In this document: positions 53,158-62,489 of the stretch, in pieces
How the letters are laid out: each line of letters starts with the position of its first letter
Position numbering within the stretch: position 1 is the stretch's first letter
NCBI RefSeq assembly: GCF_021556485.1
Contig: NZ_JAKGBW010000019.1
Coordinates: forward strand, 1-64,000
Origin: Oceanobacillus alkalisoli
Lineage (GTDB): Bacteria; Bacillota; Bacilli; Bacillales; Amphibacillaceae
Length of the DNA stretch: 64,000 nt
Direction of reading: 5' to 3'
Made by a program: the position numbers and the translations under genes
Notes under the pieces: generated by a model
Database searches by the model: none
What the model saw: only the letters and a program-made list of their open reading frames with translations
What the model was told of the DNA's origin: nothing

Positions 53158-53761
53158 AATTTGCGGTGTTACAACGGAGGAAGCAGCACAAGCAGCAGCT
53201 GAAGCGGGAGTGGATTTAATCGGATTTGTTTTTACGGAAAGCAAGCGGGAGATTTCGCCAGATGCGGCAGCAGCGATTGCCAGCCGCCTTCCTGCATCTG
53301 TCCAAACAGTCGGTGTCTTTGTTAATGAAGCACCGGCTGTGATGGAACGGATTGCAAGCAAAGTAGGCCTTGATTTTATTCAACTGCACGGGGAAGAACC
53401 GCCTCGTGTAGCAAGTTCTCTTTCTAGAAAGGTCATTAAAGCATTCCCCGCTGAAAAAGAAAGGTTAGAAAATGTACACACTTATCCATGTGATTATTTT
53501 CTAATTGATACACCGAGCGTCAACCGTGGCGGGAGCGGCAAGACATTTGACTGGAGCTTGCTGCAAGAAACAGGTATTGACCGGGAAAAGTTGCTGCTTG
53601 CAGGAGGGCTCCATCCAGACAACGTGCAGGAAGCAGTGGCGGCAGTGAATCCCTTCGCTGTTGACGTCTCAAGCGGAGTCGAGACGGAAGGAAAAAAGGA
53701 TCCGGAAAAAATGAAAGCATTTATCAATCAGGCAAAACATAGGGAGGCTAATAAAAAATGA
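53147..53761 (+). CDS. trpF: Phosphoribosylanthranilate isomerase
   Basis: The protein (204 residues from ATG 53147) starts [14 protein letters not shown], with the catalytic Cys of the KICG motif at residue 6, then [22 protein letters not shown], the catalytic Asp region LIDTPS and GGLHPDNV, and DVSSGVE. It isomerises phosphoribosylanthranilate by an Amadori rearrangement. It overlaps trpC by 11 bp and trpB by four (ATGA). The earlier open frame to 53081 lies inside trpC and is not a start. Confidence 0.93.
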   Translation: MLVKICGVTTEEAAQAAAEAGVDLIGFVFTESKREISPDAAAAIASRLPASVQTVGVFVNEAPAVMERIASKVGLDFIQLHGEEPPRVASSLSRKVIKAFPAEKERLENVHTYPCDYFLIDTPSVNRGGSGKTFDWSLLQETGIDREKLLLAGGLHPDNVQEAVAAVNPFAVDVSSGVETEGKKDPEKMKAFINQAKHREANKK

Positions 53762-54960
53762 GTGTATATACCGTACCAGATCAAAGTGGAAAATTTGGCA
53801 ATTTTGGTGGAAGATACGTCCCGGAATTATTAATGCCGGCAGTTCTTGAACTTGAAAAAGCGTATGAAGAGGCAAAGCAAGATAAGCATTTTCTAGAAGA
53901 GCTGAACTACTATCTAAAGCAATATGTTGGAAGAGAAACCCCATTATATTTCGCGGAACGACTAACAGAAAAAGCGGGTGGAGCGAAAATATATTTAAAG
54001 CGGGAAGATCTGAACCATACCGGCGCACATAAGATTAATAACACGATTGGGCAGGCGCTGCTTACCGTAAGAATGGGGAAACGGAAAGTGGTCGCGGAAA
54101 CCGGTGCTGGTCAGCACGGGGTAGCAACTGCAACAGTTTGTGCGCTGCTTGGTCTTGATTGCATTGTCTTTATGGGGGAAGAAGATATCCGCCGTCAAGC
54201 ACTGAATGTCCAGCGGATGGAGCTGCTTGGTGCTGAGGTTAGAAGTGTGGAAGGCGGGAGTGGGACACTGAAAGATGCGGTGAATGAAGCACTCCGTTAC
54301 TGGGTGAATTATGTGGAAGATACCCATTATATTATCGGTTCCGTCGTCGGTCCGCATCCATTCCCGATGCTTGTGAGAGATTTTCAAGCGGTGATCGGTG
54401 AGGAGACGAAAAGGCAAATCGTAGAACAAGATGGAGAGCTCCCGGAAAAGATTATTGCCTGTGTCGGTGGCGGCAGTAATGCGATGGGAATGTTTTATCC
54501 CTTTGTTGAGGAGAAGGATGTTACTTTAATCGGTGTCGAAGCTGGAGGAAGCGGCCTGGAAACGAATAAACATGCAGCAACTTTAACAAAAGGGAAAGTT
54601 GGGGTATTACACGGGACATTGACTCATCTTTTACAAGATGAAAATGGACAAATAGAAGAAGCTTTTTCGATTTCTGCAGGACTGGATTATCCAGGCGTTG
54701 GACCGGAACATAGCTATTTACAGAGTATCGACCGAGTAAATTATACGTCCGTTACGGATAAAGAGGCACTGGAGGCTTTCGAACTTTTATCACGGAGAGA
54801 AGGGATCATACCTGCTTTAGAAAGTTCGCATGCAGTAGCCCATGCAATGAAGGTTGCAGGACAAATGTCTAAAGATGAAACGATTGTTGTCTGCCTTTCA
54901 GGCCGAGGAGATAAGGACCTTAGACAAGAAGGAAATATGAATGTGAAGGAGGAGAAATAA
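53758..54960 (+). CDS. trpB: Tryptophan synthase beta chain
   Basis: The 400-residue protein is the PLP-dependent subunit: [33 protein letters not shown] with the PLP Lys (about 88), [18 protein letters not shown] for phosphate binding and [10 protein letters not shown] near the end. It condenses indole with serine. It overlaps trpF by four bases and abuts trpA, so the synthase subunits are made together. Confidence 0.96.
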   Translation: MSVYTVPDQSGKFGNFGGRYVPELLMPAVLELEKAYEEAKQDKHFLEELNYYLKQYVGRETPLYFAERLTEKAGGAKIYLKREDLNHTGAHKINNTIGQALLTVRMGKRKVVAETGAGQHGVATATVCALLGLDCIVFMGEEDIRRQALNVQRMELLGAEVRSVEGGSGTLKDAVNEALRYWVNYVEDTHYIIGSVVGPHPFPMLVRDFQAVIGEETKRQIVEQDGELPEKIIACVGGGSNAMGMFYPFVEEKDVTLIGVEAGGSGLETNKHAATLTKGKVGVLHGTLTHLLQDENGQIEEAFSISAGLDYPGVGPEHSYLQSIDRVNYTSVTDKEALEAFELLSRREGIIPALESSHAVAHAMKVAGQMSKDETIVVCLSGRGDKDLRQEGNMNVKEEK

Positions 54961-55746
54961 ATGGGCAAGGTAAAATTAGAAAAGGCATTGCAAGAAAAAC
55001 TTTCGGCAGAGGAAAAGATTTTCTCACCATTCATTACGGCTGGTGATGGCGGGCTGGATATTTTGCCGGAAAGAATCAAATTTTTCGAGGAAAATGGTGC
55101 CGCTGTTATTGAACTTGGCATTCCTTTTTCCGACCCTGTGGCGGATGGTCCGACAATTCAAGCGGCTGGTAGCAGAGCTTTAGATAACGGGACAACACTT
55201 GCAAAAGTTTTAGATGTCTTAGAGAAGACAAAATTAGAGCGGGCGATACCTGTTGTTATCATGACGTATATTAATCCGATTATCACCTTTGGTATCGAGG
55301 ACTTTGCTCGTAAATGTGCGGAAGCAGGCGTTGATGGGGTGATTATTCCCGATTTGCCGATGGAGGAGGAGAGTCTTATTGCAGAAGCTTTAAGTAAAGG
55401 GCACATCGCCTTTATAAGGCTTGCTGCGATGACGAGTCCGACAGAGCGTTTGCAGGAACTTGCTGAGCGGACGGAAGGATTCCTTTACGCAGTTGCTGTT
55501 ACGGGGACAACGGGCGCGCGAACAGAGCATGATGCGTATGTATCAACATTTTTACAAAAATTAAAGACGTATACAAATACTCCGGTACTCGCAGGGTTTG
55601 GTGTATCAACTGGTGAACAAGCAAGGGCGCTTGGCGAACATAGTGACGGGGTGATCGTCGGCAGTAAGATTGTTCAGCTTCTCCATGAAGGAAAGTTAGC
55701 GGAAATCAGTCAGTTAATGGAGGAGAGTCGGTCGCTCAAGGTATGA
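54961..55746 (+). CDS. trpA: Tryptophan synthase alpha chain
   Basis: The 261-residue TIM-barrel protein cleaves indole-3-glycerol phosphate: FITAGDGGLD, catalytic Glu in VIELGIPFSDPVADGP (about 42-57), Asp in DGVIIPDLP, and GFGVSTGEQA. AAGGAGGAG precedes the ATG inside the end of trpB. It is the last trp gene, and no clear terminator is seen before the next promoter. The expected ITAGDP-type loop reads ITAGDGG, a small deviation. Confidence 0.94.
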   Translation: MGKVKLEKALQEKLSAEEKIFSPFITAGDGGLDILPERIKFFEENGAAVIELGIPFSDPVADGPTIQAAGSRALDNGTTLAKVLDVLEKTKLERAIPVVIMTYINPIITFGIEDFARKCAEAGVDGVIIPDLPMEEESLIAEALSKGHIAFIRLAAMTSPTERLQELAERTEGFLYAVAVTGTTGARTEHDAYVSTFLQKLKTYTNTPVLAGFGVSTGEQARALGEHSDGVIVGSKIVQLLHEGKLAEISQLMEESRSLKV

Positions 55747-55755
55747 TAGTCTGGC

Positions 55756-55784
55756 TTGTTTTTACTGACAATTCCCCCTATAAT
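55756..55784 (+). promoter_or_regulatory. Promoter of the hydroxyacid dehydrogenase gene
   Basis: TTGTTT (55756-55761) and TATAAT (55779-55784) are spaced 17 bp, 33 bp before the start codon. Confidence 0.55.
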
Positions 55785-55816
55785 CTTTCATAAGATAGAA
55801 ATGAGGGGGAATACAT

Positions 55817-56791
55817 ATGCCAAAAGCAGTAATTTTAGACGGTTATACATTAAATCCGGGAGATCTCGACTGGGCACCGCTTGAAAGACTAGCAGATTTT
55901 AAAATATACGATCGAACCACCTTCTCTGTAGACGAAGCACCTCTCATCATCGAAAGAGCGAAAGATGCGGAAATTATTTTAACGAATAAAACACCGCTGA
56001 CAAAGGAGATTCTTGCTGAACTCCCGAAGTTAAAATATATCGGGGTGCTTGCGACAGGATTTAATGTTGTTGATGTGGAAGCAGCAAAGGAAAGAAATAT
56101 CACGGTGACGAATATTCCGGACTATGGAACCGATACAGTTGCTCAAGCAGCCTTTGCACTCCTACTTGAACTCTGTCACTATACGGGAGAACATAGTGAT
56201 GCAGTGAAAAGGGGCGATTGGACAAATCAAGAGGATTTTTGCTTTTGGAAGCATCCGATCATTGAGCTTTCCGGGAAGACAATGGGGATTATTGGGTACG
56301 GAAGAATTGGTCAAGTAACGTCCCGGATAGCAGAAGCGTTCGGAATGAAGATCCTTGCTTACAATCGGACGAAGGAAAAAGTTCCGCATACAGAGACTAT
56401 TCGCTACGCAACACTTGATGAACTGTATAAAGAGGCGGATGCCATCATGCTGCATAGTCCATTAACAGAAGAGAATAAAGGCTTCATTAATAAAGAAACA
56501 ATCGGCAAAATGAAAGACAATGTCCTCCTTATTAATACGGCAAGAGGCGGCTTGATTAATGAGCGGGACTTAGCGGATGCTTTAAATGACGGAAAAGTCG
56601 GCGGGGCAGGGCTTGATGTTGTTTCAAAAGAACCGATTAGTGCTGATAATCCATTACTGCAAGCGAAAAATTGTATTATCACCCCGCATATCGCCTGGGC
56701 AAGCTTGGAGGCACGAGGACGATTATTAAATATCGCTGCAGATAATTTAGAGAAGTTTTTGGAAGGCGAAGCAATAAACATTGTAAATTGA
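55817..56791 (+). CDS. D-2-hydroxyacid dehydrogenase (glycerate/hydroxypyruvate reductase type)
   Basis: The 324-residue protein has the catalytic and NAD domains of this family: GIIGYGRIGQ (about 157-166) for NAD, Arg in NTARGGLI, Glu in VVSKEPIS and the acid His in ITPHIAWAS. Sequence features (LATGFNVVDVEAAKERNI, GDWTNQEDFCFW) fit the glycerate dehydrogenase (HprA-like) branch, which reduces hydroxypyruvate or glyoxylate. It follows trpA but has its own promoter and terminator, so it is probably an independent gene. Confidence 0.88.
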   Translation: MPKAVILDGYTLNPGDLDWAPLERLADFKIYDRTTFSVDEAPLIIERAKDAEIILTNKTPLTKEILAELPKLKYIGVLATGFNVVDVEAAKERNITVTNIPDYGTDTVAQAAFALLLELCHYTGEHSDAVKRGDWTNQEDFCFWKHPIIELSGKTMGIIGYGRIGQVTSRIAEAFGMKILAYNRTKEKVPHTETIRYATLDELYKEADAIMLHSPLTEENKGFINKETIGKMKDNVLLINTARGGLINERDLADALNDGKVGGAGLDVVSKEPISADNPLLQAKNCIITPHIAWASLEARGRLLNIAADNLEKFLEGEAINIVN

Positions 56792-56801
56792 TAGACACAA
56801 C

Positions 56802-56846
56802 AAGAGCCAATCAGAGGGATGTTTTGCTGATTGGCTTTTTATTTTT
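56802..56846 (+). terminator. Rho-independent terminator
   Basis: GCCAATCAG pairs with CTGATTGGC, extended by A-T pairs, and is followed by TTTTTATTTTT. Confidence 0.85.
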
Positions 56847-57030
56847 AAGCAAAGTCCTTTTTAAAAATAAATCTCTATGCTAAAATAAAATGCAAACTTA
56901 ATTAATCCCATTTGACAACTAGGATTAAACTGGTAAACTATCGTTGTGTCGTAACACCATTTTTTGAACATATACATAATTTACTGTAACAATTCAGCTG
57001 ATTAAACTAATGATTAAAGGGGGAGTTACT

Positions 57031-58239
57031 TTGGCTACAAAACAAAGTGAAAAATTGAGAACTATCTTCAATGAAATCGAGGGCAATTTCGAACAAATGA
57101 GGGACTGGAGAAGGCATATGCATATGAATCCGGAACTCTCGTTTGAGGAAGTGTATACGGCGAAATACATTGAAGAGCAACTGAATTTACTCGGCATCGA
57201 AGTAAAAACACAAATCGGGGGAAAAAATGGTCTCATCGGGATTTTACAAGGTGATAGAACCGGGAAGACAATTGCACTCCGAGCAGATTTTGATGCGCTT
57301 CCAATCAATGACGAAAAAGATGTTCCGTATAAATCGACAAAGCCAGGTATCATGCATGCTTGCGGTCATGATGGCCATACGTCGGCATTACTTGGAACAG
57401 CCGCAGTATTGAGTGAACATCGGGATAAATTAAACGGTAATGTCATTTTTGTTTTCCAACCGGCAGAGGAACGGCCACCGGGCGGGGCTAAGTTTATGAT
57501 TGAAGAAGGAATTCTGGATGACGTGGATTATATATTTGGTGCACACCTGGCTTCAGAGATCCCACTAGGAAAGGTTGGCGTTGGCCCAGGGTTTCAAATG
57601 GCAGCTGTTGATAAATTTGAAATTAAAATTAAAGGTCTCGGCGGGCATGGCGCAAGACCCCATGAAAGTATCGATTCCCTTGTAATTGGTACAAGTGTCG
57701 TTGAAGCGTTGCAGAAAATTGTGAGCCGGAATATCGATCCACTGCAGTCAGCTGTCGTAACAATTGGCGTTTTCCAAGCAGGAAATGCTTTCAACGTTAT
57801 CCCCGACAGTGCAAGAATTGAAGGAACAGTACGAACCTTTGATGCGGATGTACGTGACAAAGTTCAAGAGAAAATCAATTCTATTGTCGCAGGAATAACA
57901 AATGCTTTCGGTGCAACCTATGAAATTGATTACCTTCGCGGCTACCCGGCGCTCTATAACCATGAAAAAGAGACAGCTATCGTTCGGGAAATTCTAAGCG
58001 AATCATTCGGTGAGGAAAATGTAACCGAACTTGAACCGACAATGGGAGCAGAAGATTTTTCTTATTTTCTGGAGAAAAAGCCCGGAACTTATTTCCGAGT
58101 CGGTTCACGTACTGAAAATGAAGCGACACATTATCCACACCATCATCCGAAATTTGATTTTGATGAGCGGGCTTTAGTCAATATCAGTAAATCCTTCGTA
58201 CAAATTGTCTCTCATTTCCTAATCGAGGAGAGTAGTTAA
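57031..58239 (+). CDS. M20-family amidohydrolase (HipO/aminoacylase-like)
   Basis: The protein (402 residues from TTG 57031) is a dinuclear-metal amidohydrolase: RADFDALPI, metal site MHACGHDGH (about 108-116), PAEERPPGGAKFM with general base Glu, dimerisation domain GHGARPHESID, and final His in YPHHHPKFD. TTG was chosen because GGGGGAG lies five bases upstream. The family hydrolyses N-acyl amino acids, hippurate or amino-acid conjugates of auxin. It overlaps the next gene by one base (TAATG), so they are co-transcribed. Substrate unknown. Confidence 0.88.
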   Translation: MATKQSEKLRTIFNEIEGNFEQMRDWRRHMHMNPELSFEEVYTAKYIEEQLNLLGIEVKTQIGGKNGLIGILQGDRTGKTIALRADFDALPINDEKDVPYKSTKPGIMHACGHDGHTSALLGTAAVLSEHRDKLNGNVIFVFQPAEERPPGGAKFMIEEGILDDVDYIFGAHLASEIPLGKVGVGPGFQMAAVDKFEIKIKGLGGHGARPHESIDSLVIGTSVVEALQKIVSRNIDPLQSAVVTIGVFQAGNAFNVIPDSARIEGTVRTFDADVRDKVQEKINSIVAGITNAFGATYEIDYLRGYPALYNHEKETAIVREILSESFGEENVTELEPTMGAEDFSYFLEKKPGTYFRVGSRTENEATHYPHHHPKFDFDERALVNISKSFVQIVSHFLIEESS

Positions 58240-58670
58240 TGAGTAGTCCTAGAATTTCATTAATGGAAGCATACTTGATTGAAACATTACGTCGAAATGA
58301 TGTCACGAATGAAGATATTATGGCGCAGATAGAGTCCGGTGATATTACAGCTTGGTCCAAATCCTTTCCGAAGTTTGATTTTACTCAACTCGTTAAGCTT
58401 GCGAATAAGGACTTTGAACAGTTTAAAAAGGTATTGAGTGAAGGATACGAAGTGAAATTCGTAACGTTTAATGGATTGAAAAATTTATTACGCCTCCGTT
58501 TTGGTATCGAGGAAGAAAAGGATTATGAATTAAATGAAAAAGGTATTCACCAACTCGTTCTAGAGCCTAAACAATTAACGAGTGTGAAGCAAATGCTCTC
58601 TAAAAATTGGAAGGTAGAAGAGATCGAGCAGCAAGGTGACAAAGTTATTGTGAATATCGATTTGGTTTAA
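58239..58670 (+). CDS. Conserved hypothetical protein co-transcribed with the M20 peptidase
   Basis: The 143-residue protein begins within the stop codon of the upstream gene (TAATG), so translation is probably reinitiated. It is helical at the N-terminus (ISLMEAYLIETLRRNDVTNE, ITAWSKSFPKFDFTQLVKLA) and alpha/beta after residue 65 (GYEVKFVTFNGLKNLLRLRF, IVNIDLV). There is no signal peptide. I do not recognise the family. It looks intact and is followed by a terminator. Confidence 0.75.
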   Translation: MSSPRISLMEAYLIETLRRNDVTNEDIMAQIESGDITAWSKSFPKFDFTQLVKLANKDFEQFKKVLSEGYEVKFVTFNGLKNLLRLRFGIEEEKDYELNEKGIHQLVLEPKQLTSVKQMLSKNWKVEEIEQQGDKVIVNIDLV

Positions 58671-58676
58671 TGGAAT

Positions 58677-58712
58677 GGGTTAATCGAGGGAAATTTTGAT
58701 TAACCCTCTTTT
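58677..58712 (+). terminator. Rho-independent terminator
   Basis: GGGTTAATC pairs with GATTAACCC, followed by TCTTTT. Confidence 0.75.
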
Positions 58713-58751
58713 GGGTGAAAGATGTTTATATAATGGAAAAGTGGAAGAGTT

Positions 58752-58862
58752 AATGAATTTCATAATACGTATTTAATACTTCACCCTCACCATATGTAGC
58801 TGGTTCGTTCCCAACTACATATGGTCATGGAAAAGCCGACTTTGGTAATGATGAAATTCATT
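58752..58862. repeat. 116-bp palindromic repeat family, copy 3 (inverted, 111 bp)
   Basis: This copy is in reverse orientation relative to copies 1 and 2. It keeps the terminal inverted repeats (AATGAATTTCATAAT with ATGAAATTCATT) and the CACCATATGTAGCTG / CAACTACATATGG inner palindrome and is five bases shorter. It lies between a terminator and a small gene. Confidence 0.85.
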
Positions 58863-58897
58863 CGAGTATTAAAATAACAGAAGATCAGTGTGTGTTA

Positions 58898-58906
58898 TGA
58901 TATAAT
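58898..58906 (+). promoter_or_regulatory. Extended -10 promoter of the small 84-aa gene
   Basis: TGATATAAT fits an extended -10 element, about 50 bp before the start codon. It is only about 36 bp from repeat copy 3. Confidence 0.45.
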
Positions 58907-58954
58907 ACTAATAGAGGAAAAAATTCTAAAACTTGCAGGGGGAGGGGTGAGAAA

Positions 58955-59209
58955 ATGGGGAAATTGACCAAATCCCTTGGTATTGCTGGAGCAGCTCTCG
59001 GAGTTGCCTATTTATCGAAAAGCGAAAACAGGGAAAAGGTAAAGAAATTAATCGGTTTGGATAAAGATAATGAATCCTATGTTAAAAAACTAGGAAGGCC
59101 CGGAGCTGTTGGAGCCTCAGATGACGCCAAAATGGTTGATGAAGGAGCCCTGACAAGCGTACAGTACTACAATGAACTTCAGGAAGAAGAGGAAGAGAAA
59201 AGTGAATAA
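58955..59209 (+). CDS. Small acidic-tailed hypothetical protein
   Basis: The 84-residue protein has a strong ribosome site (GGGGGAGGGG) and its own terminator. The N-terminus has a short hydrophobic, Ala/Gly-rich segment (SLGIAGAALGVAYL) that could be a membrane helix, followed by a basic stretch and a Glu-rich tail (NELQEEEEEKSE). Small proteins with this layout are frequent in Bacillaceae, but I do not know a function. Confidence 0.7.
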   Translation: MGKLTKSLGIAGAALGVAYLSKSENREKVKKLIGLDKDNESYVKKLGRPGAVGASDDAKMVDEGALTSVQYYNELQEEEEEKSE

Positions 59210-59221
59210 GAAGGAATAGCA

Positions 59222-59260
59222 AACACCAACAAACAAAAAATAGCTTGTTGGTGTTTTTTT
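59222..59260. terminator. Bidirectional terminator
   Basis: AACACCAACAA pairs with TTGTTGGTGTT, followed by a T run. It lies between the small gene and the convergent dipeptidase gene. Confidence 0.8.
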
Positions 59261-59275
59261 GACTGTATTAATCAA

Positions 59276-60691
59276 TCACTCCGAAATATAAACAATCCTC
59301 GTCTCCCTCGTTTTCCCGCCGTCATTACTCTCCGCCTCAAACGTGACGACATGGAACTTTTCCTGCAGCTTATCCTTTACTTTAAATGACAATTTGCCGC
59401 TTTTTTCATCAAAATCTGCCTCATAAGCAACTCCATCAATAATCACATGCAAATTATCTTGATTAATGTTAGGAAAATCAGCTTCGGCAATCTTCGCTTC
59501 TAAAAGAGGGGTTCGGCTTTCGAAGGCTTCCCCCATTTCAAAATCAAGCTGAACCTCTGGTCCTGTACCGTCTCTATGTTCATTCATCTCGGACACTTCC
59601 TCGATTTCTTCCAGGACACGCAGCATGTTTCCGCCAAGGACTTTTTCAATATCCTCAAGTGAATAGCCGCGATAAACAAGCTCTTCTGTAATGTTTGGTA
59701 AATCTGCTGCAGTCTGTAAATCGACTGGAAGTACCGCCCCGTCGAAATCGGAGCCAAGGCCGACATGGTCGATCCCCATCACTTCTACTGCATAATCGAT
59801 ATGGTCGACAATATCGGTTACGTACCCGTTGGCATTGTCCGTTAAGAAGGCTGGATAAAAAACGATGCTCAGTATACCGCCATTCTCTTTTAAAGCAAGC
59901 ATTTCTTCGTCTGTCAGGTTACGCTGATGCTCTTTAATTGCATTTACGCCCGAATGGGAAGCGATAATCGGAGCTTTCGTGACTTTGATTGTATCTGCAA
60001 ATGTCGTTCGTGCCATATGGGAAACGTCGACTGCCATCCCAAGCCGGTTCATTTCTTTAATGACCGCAGCACCGAGTTCTGTTAGTCCGCCGTTGGAAGT
60101 AGTATTTGCCGGATCACCATATACTTGATCAGCACCTTCGCCAAGAGCATTCGAATAATTCCAGTTAAAGCCAATCACTTTGACGCCAAGATCGTGATAT
60201 TGCCTGACGAGTTCAATCGCATTATGCTCCTCCAATGAGTAAGCCCCTTCAATTGTCGGAACCGCAGCTAGTTTTCCATCCTTGATAGTTTGCTTAATTG
60301 CCTCTGTATCTCTTGCAATTTCAAAGGCTTCCGAATGATGATCCGCTGTCCAAAATAAAGCATTGATTAAAGCAAGCGTTCTGCTGATGGCACGTGGATT
60401 ATTATCCTGATATCCAGCAGTGAAAGCTGCAAAAAACGCAACATCAAGTCCGCCTTCTTTTGCTTTAGGAATATCGAGTTCTAAGGCAGTGTCTTCACCA
60501 ATATCTAACACCGGCAGCCAGGTGTTCTCATCTACTATTTTCATCATCGTGTCGTTATGAGAGTCGACAATAGGCGGATCGAAGGAAACAGGATCCGTTG
60601 CTTTCAAATGAGGCAAAGCGGCGTAAGAAATATTAGTTGGGTGCAGAAAACAGATGACAAGAAAAAGTAAGAAAAGAAAGCTTTTTTTCAT
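59276..60691 (-). CDS. Secreted M19 membrane-dipeptidase-type peptidase
   Basis: The 471-residue protein has a Sec signal peptide (KKSFLFLLFLVICFLHPTNI, cleavage after SYA) and an M19 zinc dipeptidase domain: metal motif DSHNDTM (about 43-49), TIEGAYSLEE, DVSHMA, ASHSGVNAI and GLGSDFDG. It should cleave dipeptides outside the cell or at the wall. About 90 residues after the usual domain end (from EVQLDFEMGE on) form a beta-rich C-terminal extension not found in cytoplasmic members. It is divergent from the Dpp-type peptide importer, so products could be taken up by that system. Confidence 0.87.
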   Translation of the reverse strand: MKKSFLFLLFLVICFLHPTNISYAALPHLKATDPVSFDPPIVDSHNDTMMKIVDENTWLPVLDIGEDTALELDIPKAKEGGLDVAFFAAFTAGYQDNNPRAISRTLALINALFWTADHHSEAFEIARDTEAIKQTIKDGKLAAVPTIEGAYSLEEHNAIELVRQYHDLGVKVIGFNWNYSNALGEGADQVYGDPANTTSNGGLTELGAAVIKEMNRLGMAVDVSHMARTTFADTIKVTKAPIIASHSGVNAIKEHQRNLTDEEMLALKENGGILSIVFYPAFLTDNANGYVTDIVDHIDYAVEVMGIDHVGLGSDFDGAVLPVDLQTAADLPNITEELVYRGYSLEDIEKVLGGNMLRVLEEIEEVSEMNEHRDGTGPEVQLDFEMGEAFESRTPLLEAKIAEADFPNINQDNLHVIIDGVAYEADFDEKSGKLSFKVKDKLQEKFHVVTFEAESNDGGKTRETRIVYISE

Positions 60692-60842
60692 AGAAAATCT
60701 CCTCGGATAAACTAGATTCTTTGTCTATAAGTCTAGCACAGAATCTAAAAAAACGTTATGGTTCTAGGTCTGTCTCCGCTTGGATTCGCATATATATGAA
60801 GGAACATGTTGCTTGCGTCACGCAATTAAAAGGAGGGGGCCG

Positions 60843-62414
60843 ATGAAAAGAAAGCTTTGGATGCTTGGACTTCTGGTTATGGGCTTGTTTCTGATTGTTG
60901 CTTGCAGTAATGATGATGGGGACGGGGAACAAGAAAAGGACACGGATGAAAAAACGGAGACGAGCGGGGATAATCGAACACTGACGATTGCACTAGGTTC
61001 CGACATGGTTACATTTGATGTGCATGATCATATCAATACATCAACGGAAGCGATTCATGTGAATATGTTCAACTATCTCGTGAAGCGCGATAATGAGACT
61101 GGCGAAATTTTGCCGGACCTTGCAGAGTCGTTTGAGAACATTGATGACCTTACTTGGGAATTTAAATTGAAAGAAGGCGTCACCTTCCATAATGGAGATG
61201 AATTGACGTCAACTGATGTGAAGTATTCGCTGGAACGGGTAGCAACTGGTGAAGAATTGAAGGATTATACGAATTATAACCAGATTAAAGAAGTAGAAAT
61301 TCTGGATGATTACCGTTTCCGCATCATCACCCATGAACCGGAGCCAGTGCTGCTCAACCGCATTTCACGGATTGCTTCAGGAATATTGCCTTCCAAGTAT
61401 ATTGAAGAAAACGGTTTTGATCACTTTTTGCAAAATCCAATTGGAACGGGCCCCTTTCAATTTGTTGAGTGGGTAAGAGATGACCGGATTGTATTTGAAG
61501 TGTACGACGATTTTTTTGAAGAGAAAAATGAGGATTGGGATCAACTCGTTTTCCGGATTATTCCTGAAAACTCGACACGGGTTTCAGAATTGTTGACAGG
61601 TGGAGTTGATATTGCCGTTAATATTCCGCCGGCGGATTGGGACCGGGTCAGCGATCATGAGGATACGTATTTAGCCCAAGAGACTTCAAACCGGACGTTG
61701 ATGATCTTCTTACGGTCGACAGAAGGCTATCCGACTTCAGATCAGCGAGTTCGGGAGGCGCTAGATCTTGCAATTGATAATCAGGCAATAATTGATAGCT
61801 TGCTAGGAGGAGCAGGGGTGCCGACGATTACACGGGTTGCACCTGGGAACTTTGGATTTGCAGAACATTTATATGATACGTATAACTATGATTTGGACCG
61901 GGCGAAAGAACTGCTCGCTGAAGCAGGGTTTCCGGATGGTTTTGAAATGACGTTTCATTCTCCAAGGGGTCGATATTTGCAAGACGCGGAAGTTGCGGAA
62001 ATGGTTGCGGGTATGTGGGCGCAGATTGGTGTGACAGCAAATATTGAATTTATGGAATGGAGTAATTTTGTTGAACTCCGAAATGCCCATGAGAATGAAG
62101 ATGCTTATTTACTTGGTCTCGGAAACTCCATGTTTGACGCAGCGAATGGACTGGATTGGTACAATGCAGAGCGGTTTGAAGGGGAAACGGATTACCGGAA
62201 CGATGAGGTCGAGGAGCTGCTTGCTGCAGCCATGACAAACATGGATCTTGAGGAAAGAAATGAGCAGTATATTCAAGCACAGGAACTGCTTGCAGAGGAT
62301 GTCGCTCACATTGTATTGCATATGGAATCAATCAATATTGGCGTAAGCGAAGGAATCGATTATACACCGACAATGGATGAAATGATTTATGTAGATACGA
62401 TTACAAGAAAGTGA
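60843..62414 (+). CDS. Peptide ABC transporter substrate-binding lipoprotein (DppA/OppA type)
   Basis: The protein (523 residues from ATG 60843, after AAAAGGAGGGGG) has a lipoprotein signal with lipobox LIVAC and an acidic linker. The mature SBP_bac_5 domain includes RTLTIALGSDMVTFDVHDH, ADLAESFE-like LPDLAESFE, WEFKLKEGVTFHNGDEL and NPIGTGPFQF. It binds oligopeptides, dipeptides or related solutes such as glutathione. The permease genes follow directly. The D-rich signature LGSDMVTFDVHDH resembles dipeptide/glutathione-type binders. Confidence 0.9.
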   Translation: MKRKLWMLGLLVMGLFLIVACSNDDGDGEQEKDTDEKTETSGDNRTLTIALGSDMVTFDVHDHINTSTEAIHVNMFNYLVKRDNETGEILPDLAESFENIDDLTWEFKLKEGVTFHNGDELTSTDVKYSLERVATGEELKDYTNYNQIKEVEILDDYRFRIITHEPEPVLLNRISRIASGILPSKYIEENGFDHFLQNPIGTGPFQFVEWVRDDRIVFEVYDDFFEEKNEDWDQLVFRIIPENSTRVSELLTGGVDIAVNIPPADWDRVSDHEDTYLAQETSNRTLMIFLRSTEGYPTSDQRVREALDLAIDNQAIIDSLLGGAGVPTITRVAPGNFGFAEHLYDTYNYDLDRAKELLAEAGFPDGFEMTFHSPRGRYLQDAEVAEMVAGMWAQIGVTANIEFMEWSNFVELRNAHENEDAYLLGLGNSMFDAANGLDWYNAERFEGETDYRNDEVEELLAAAMTNMDLEERNEQYIQAQELLAEDVAHIVLHMESINIGVSEGIDYTPTMDEMIYVDTITRK

Positions 62415-62489
62415 TTGGCATGGAATCTCCCGGAGGCATGCATGATTTGCTTTCGGGAAGTCCTTCCGATTTGGAAAGAGGGATGAGCA

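Noticed and set aside
58752-58862. CRISPR-like repeats from the three similar intergenic elements
   Set aside because: The copies are 12-27 kb apart, one is inverted, and there are no spacers; they are dispersed palindromic repeats.
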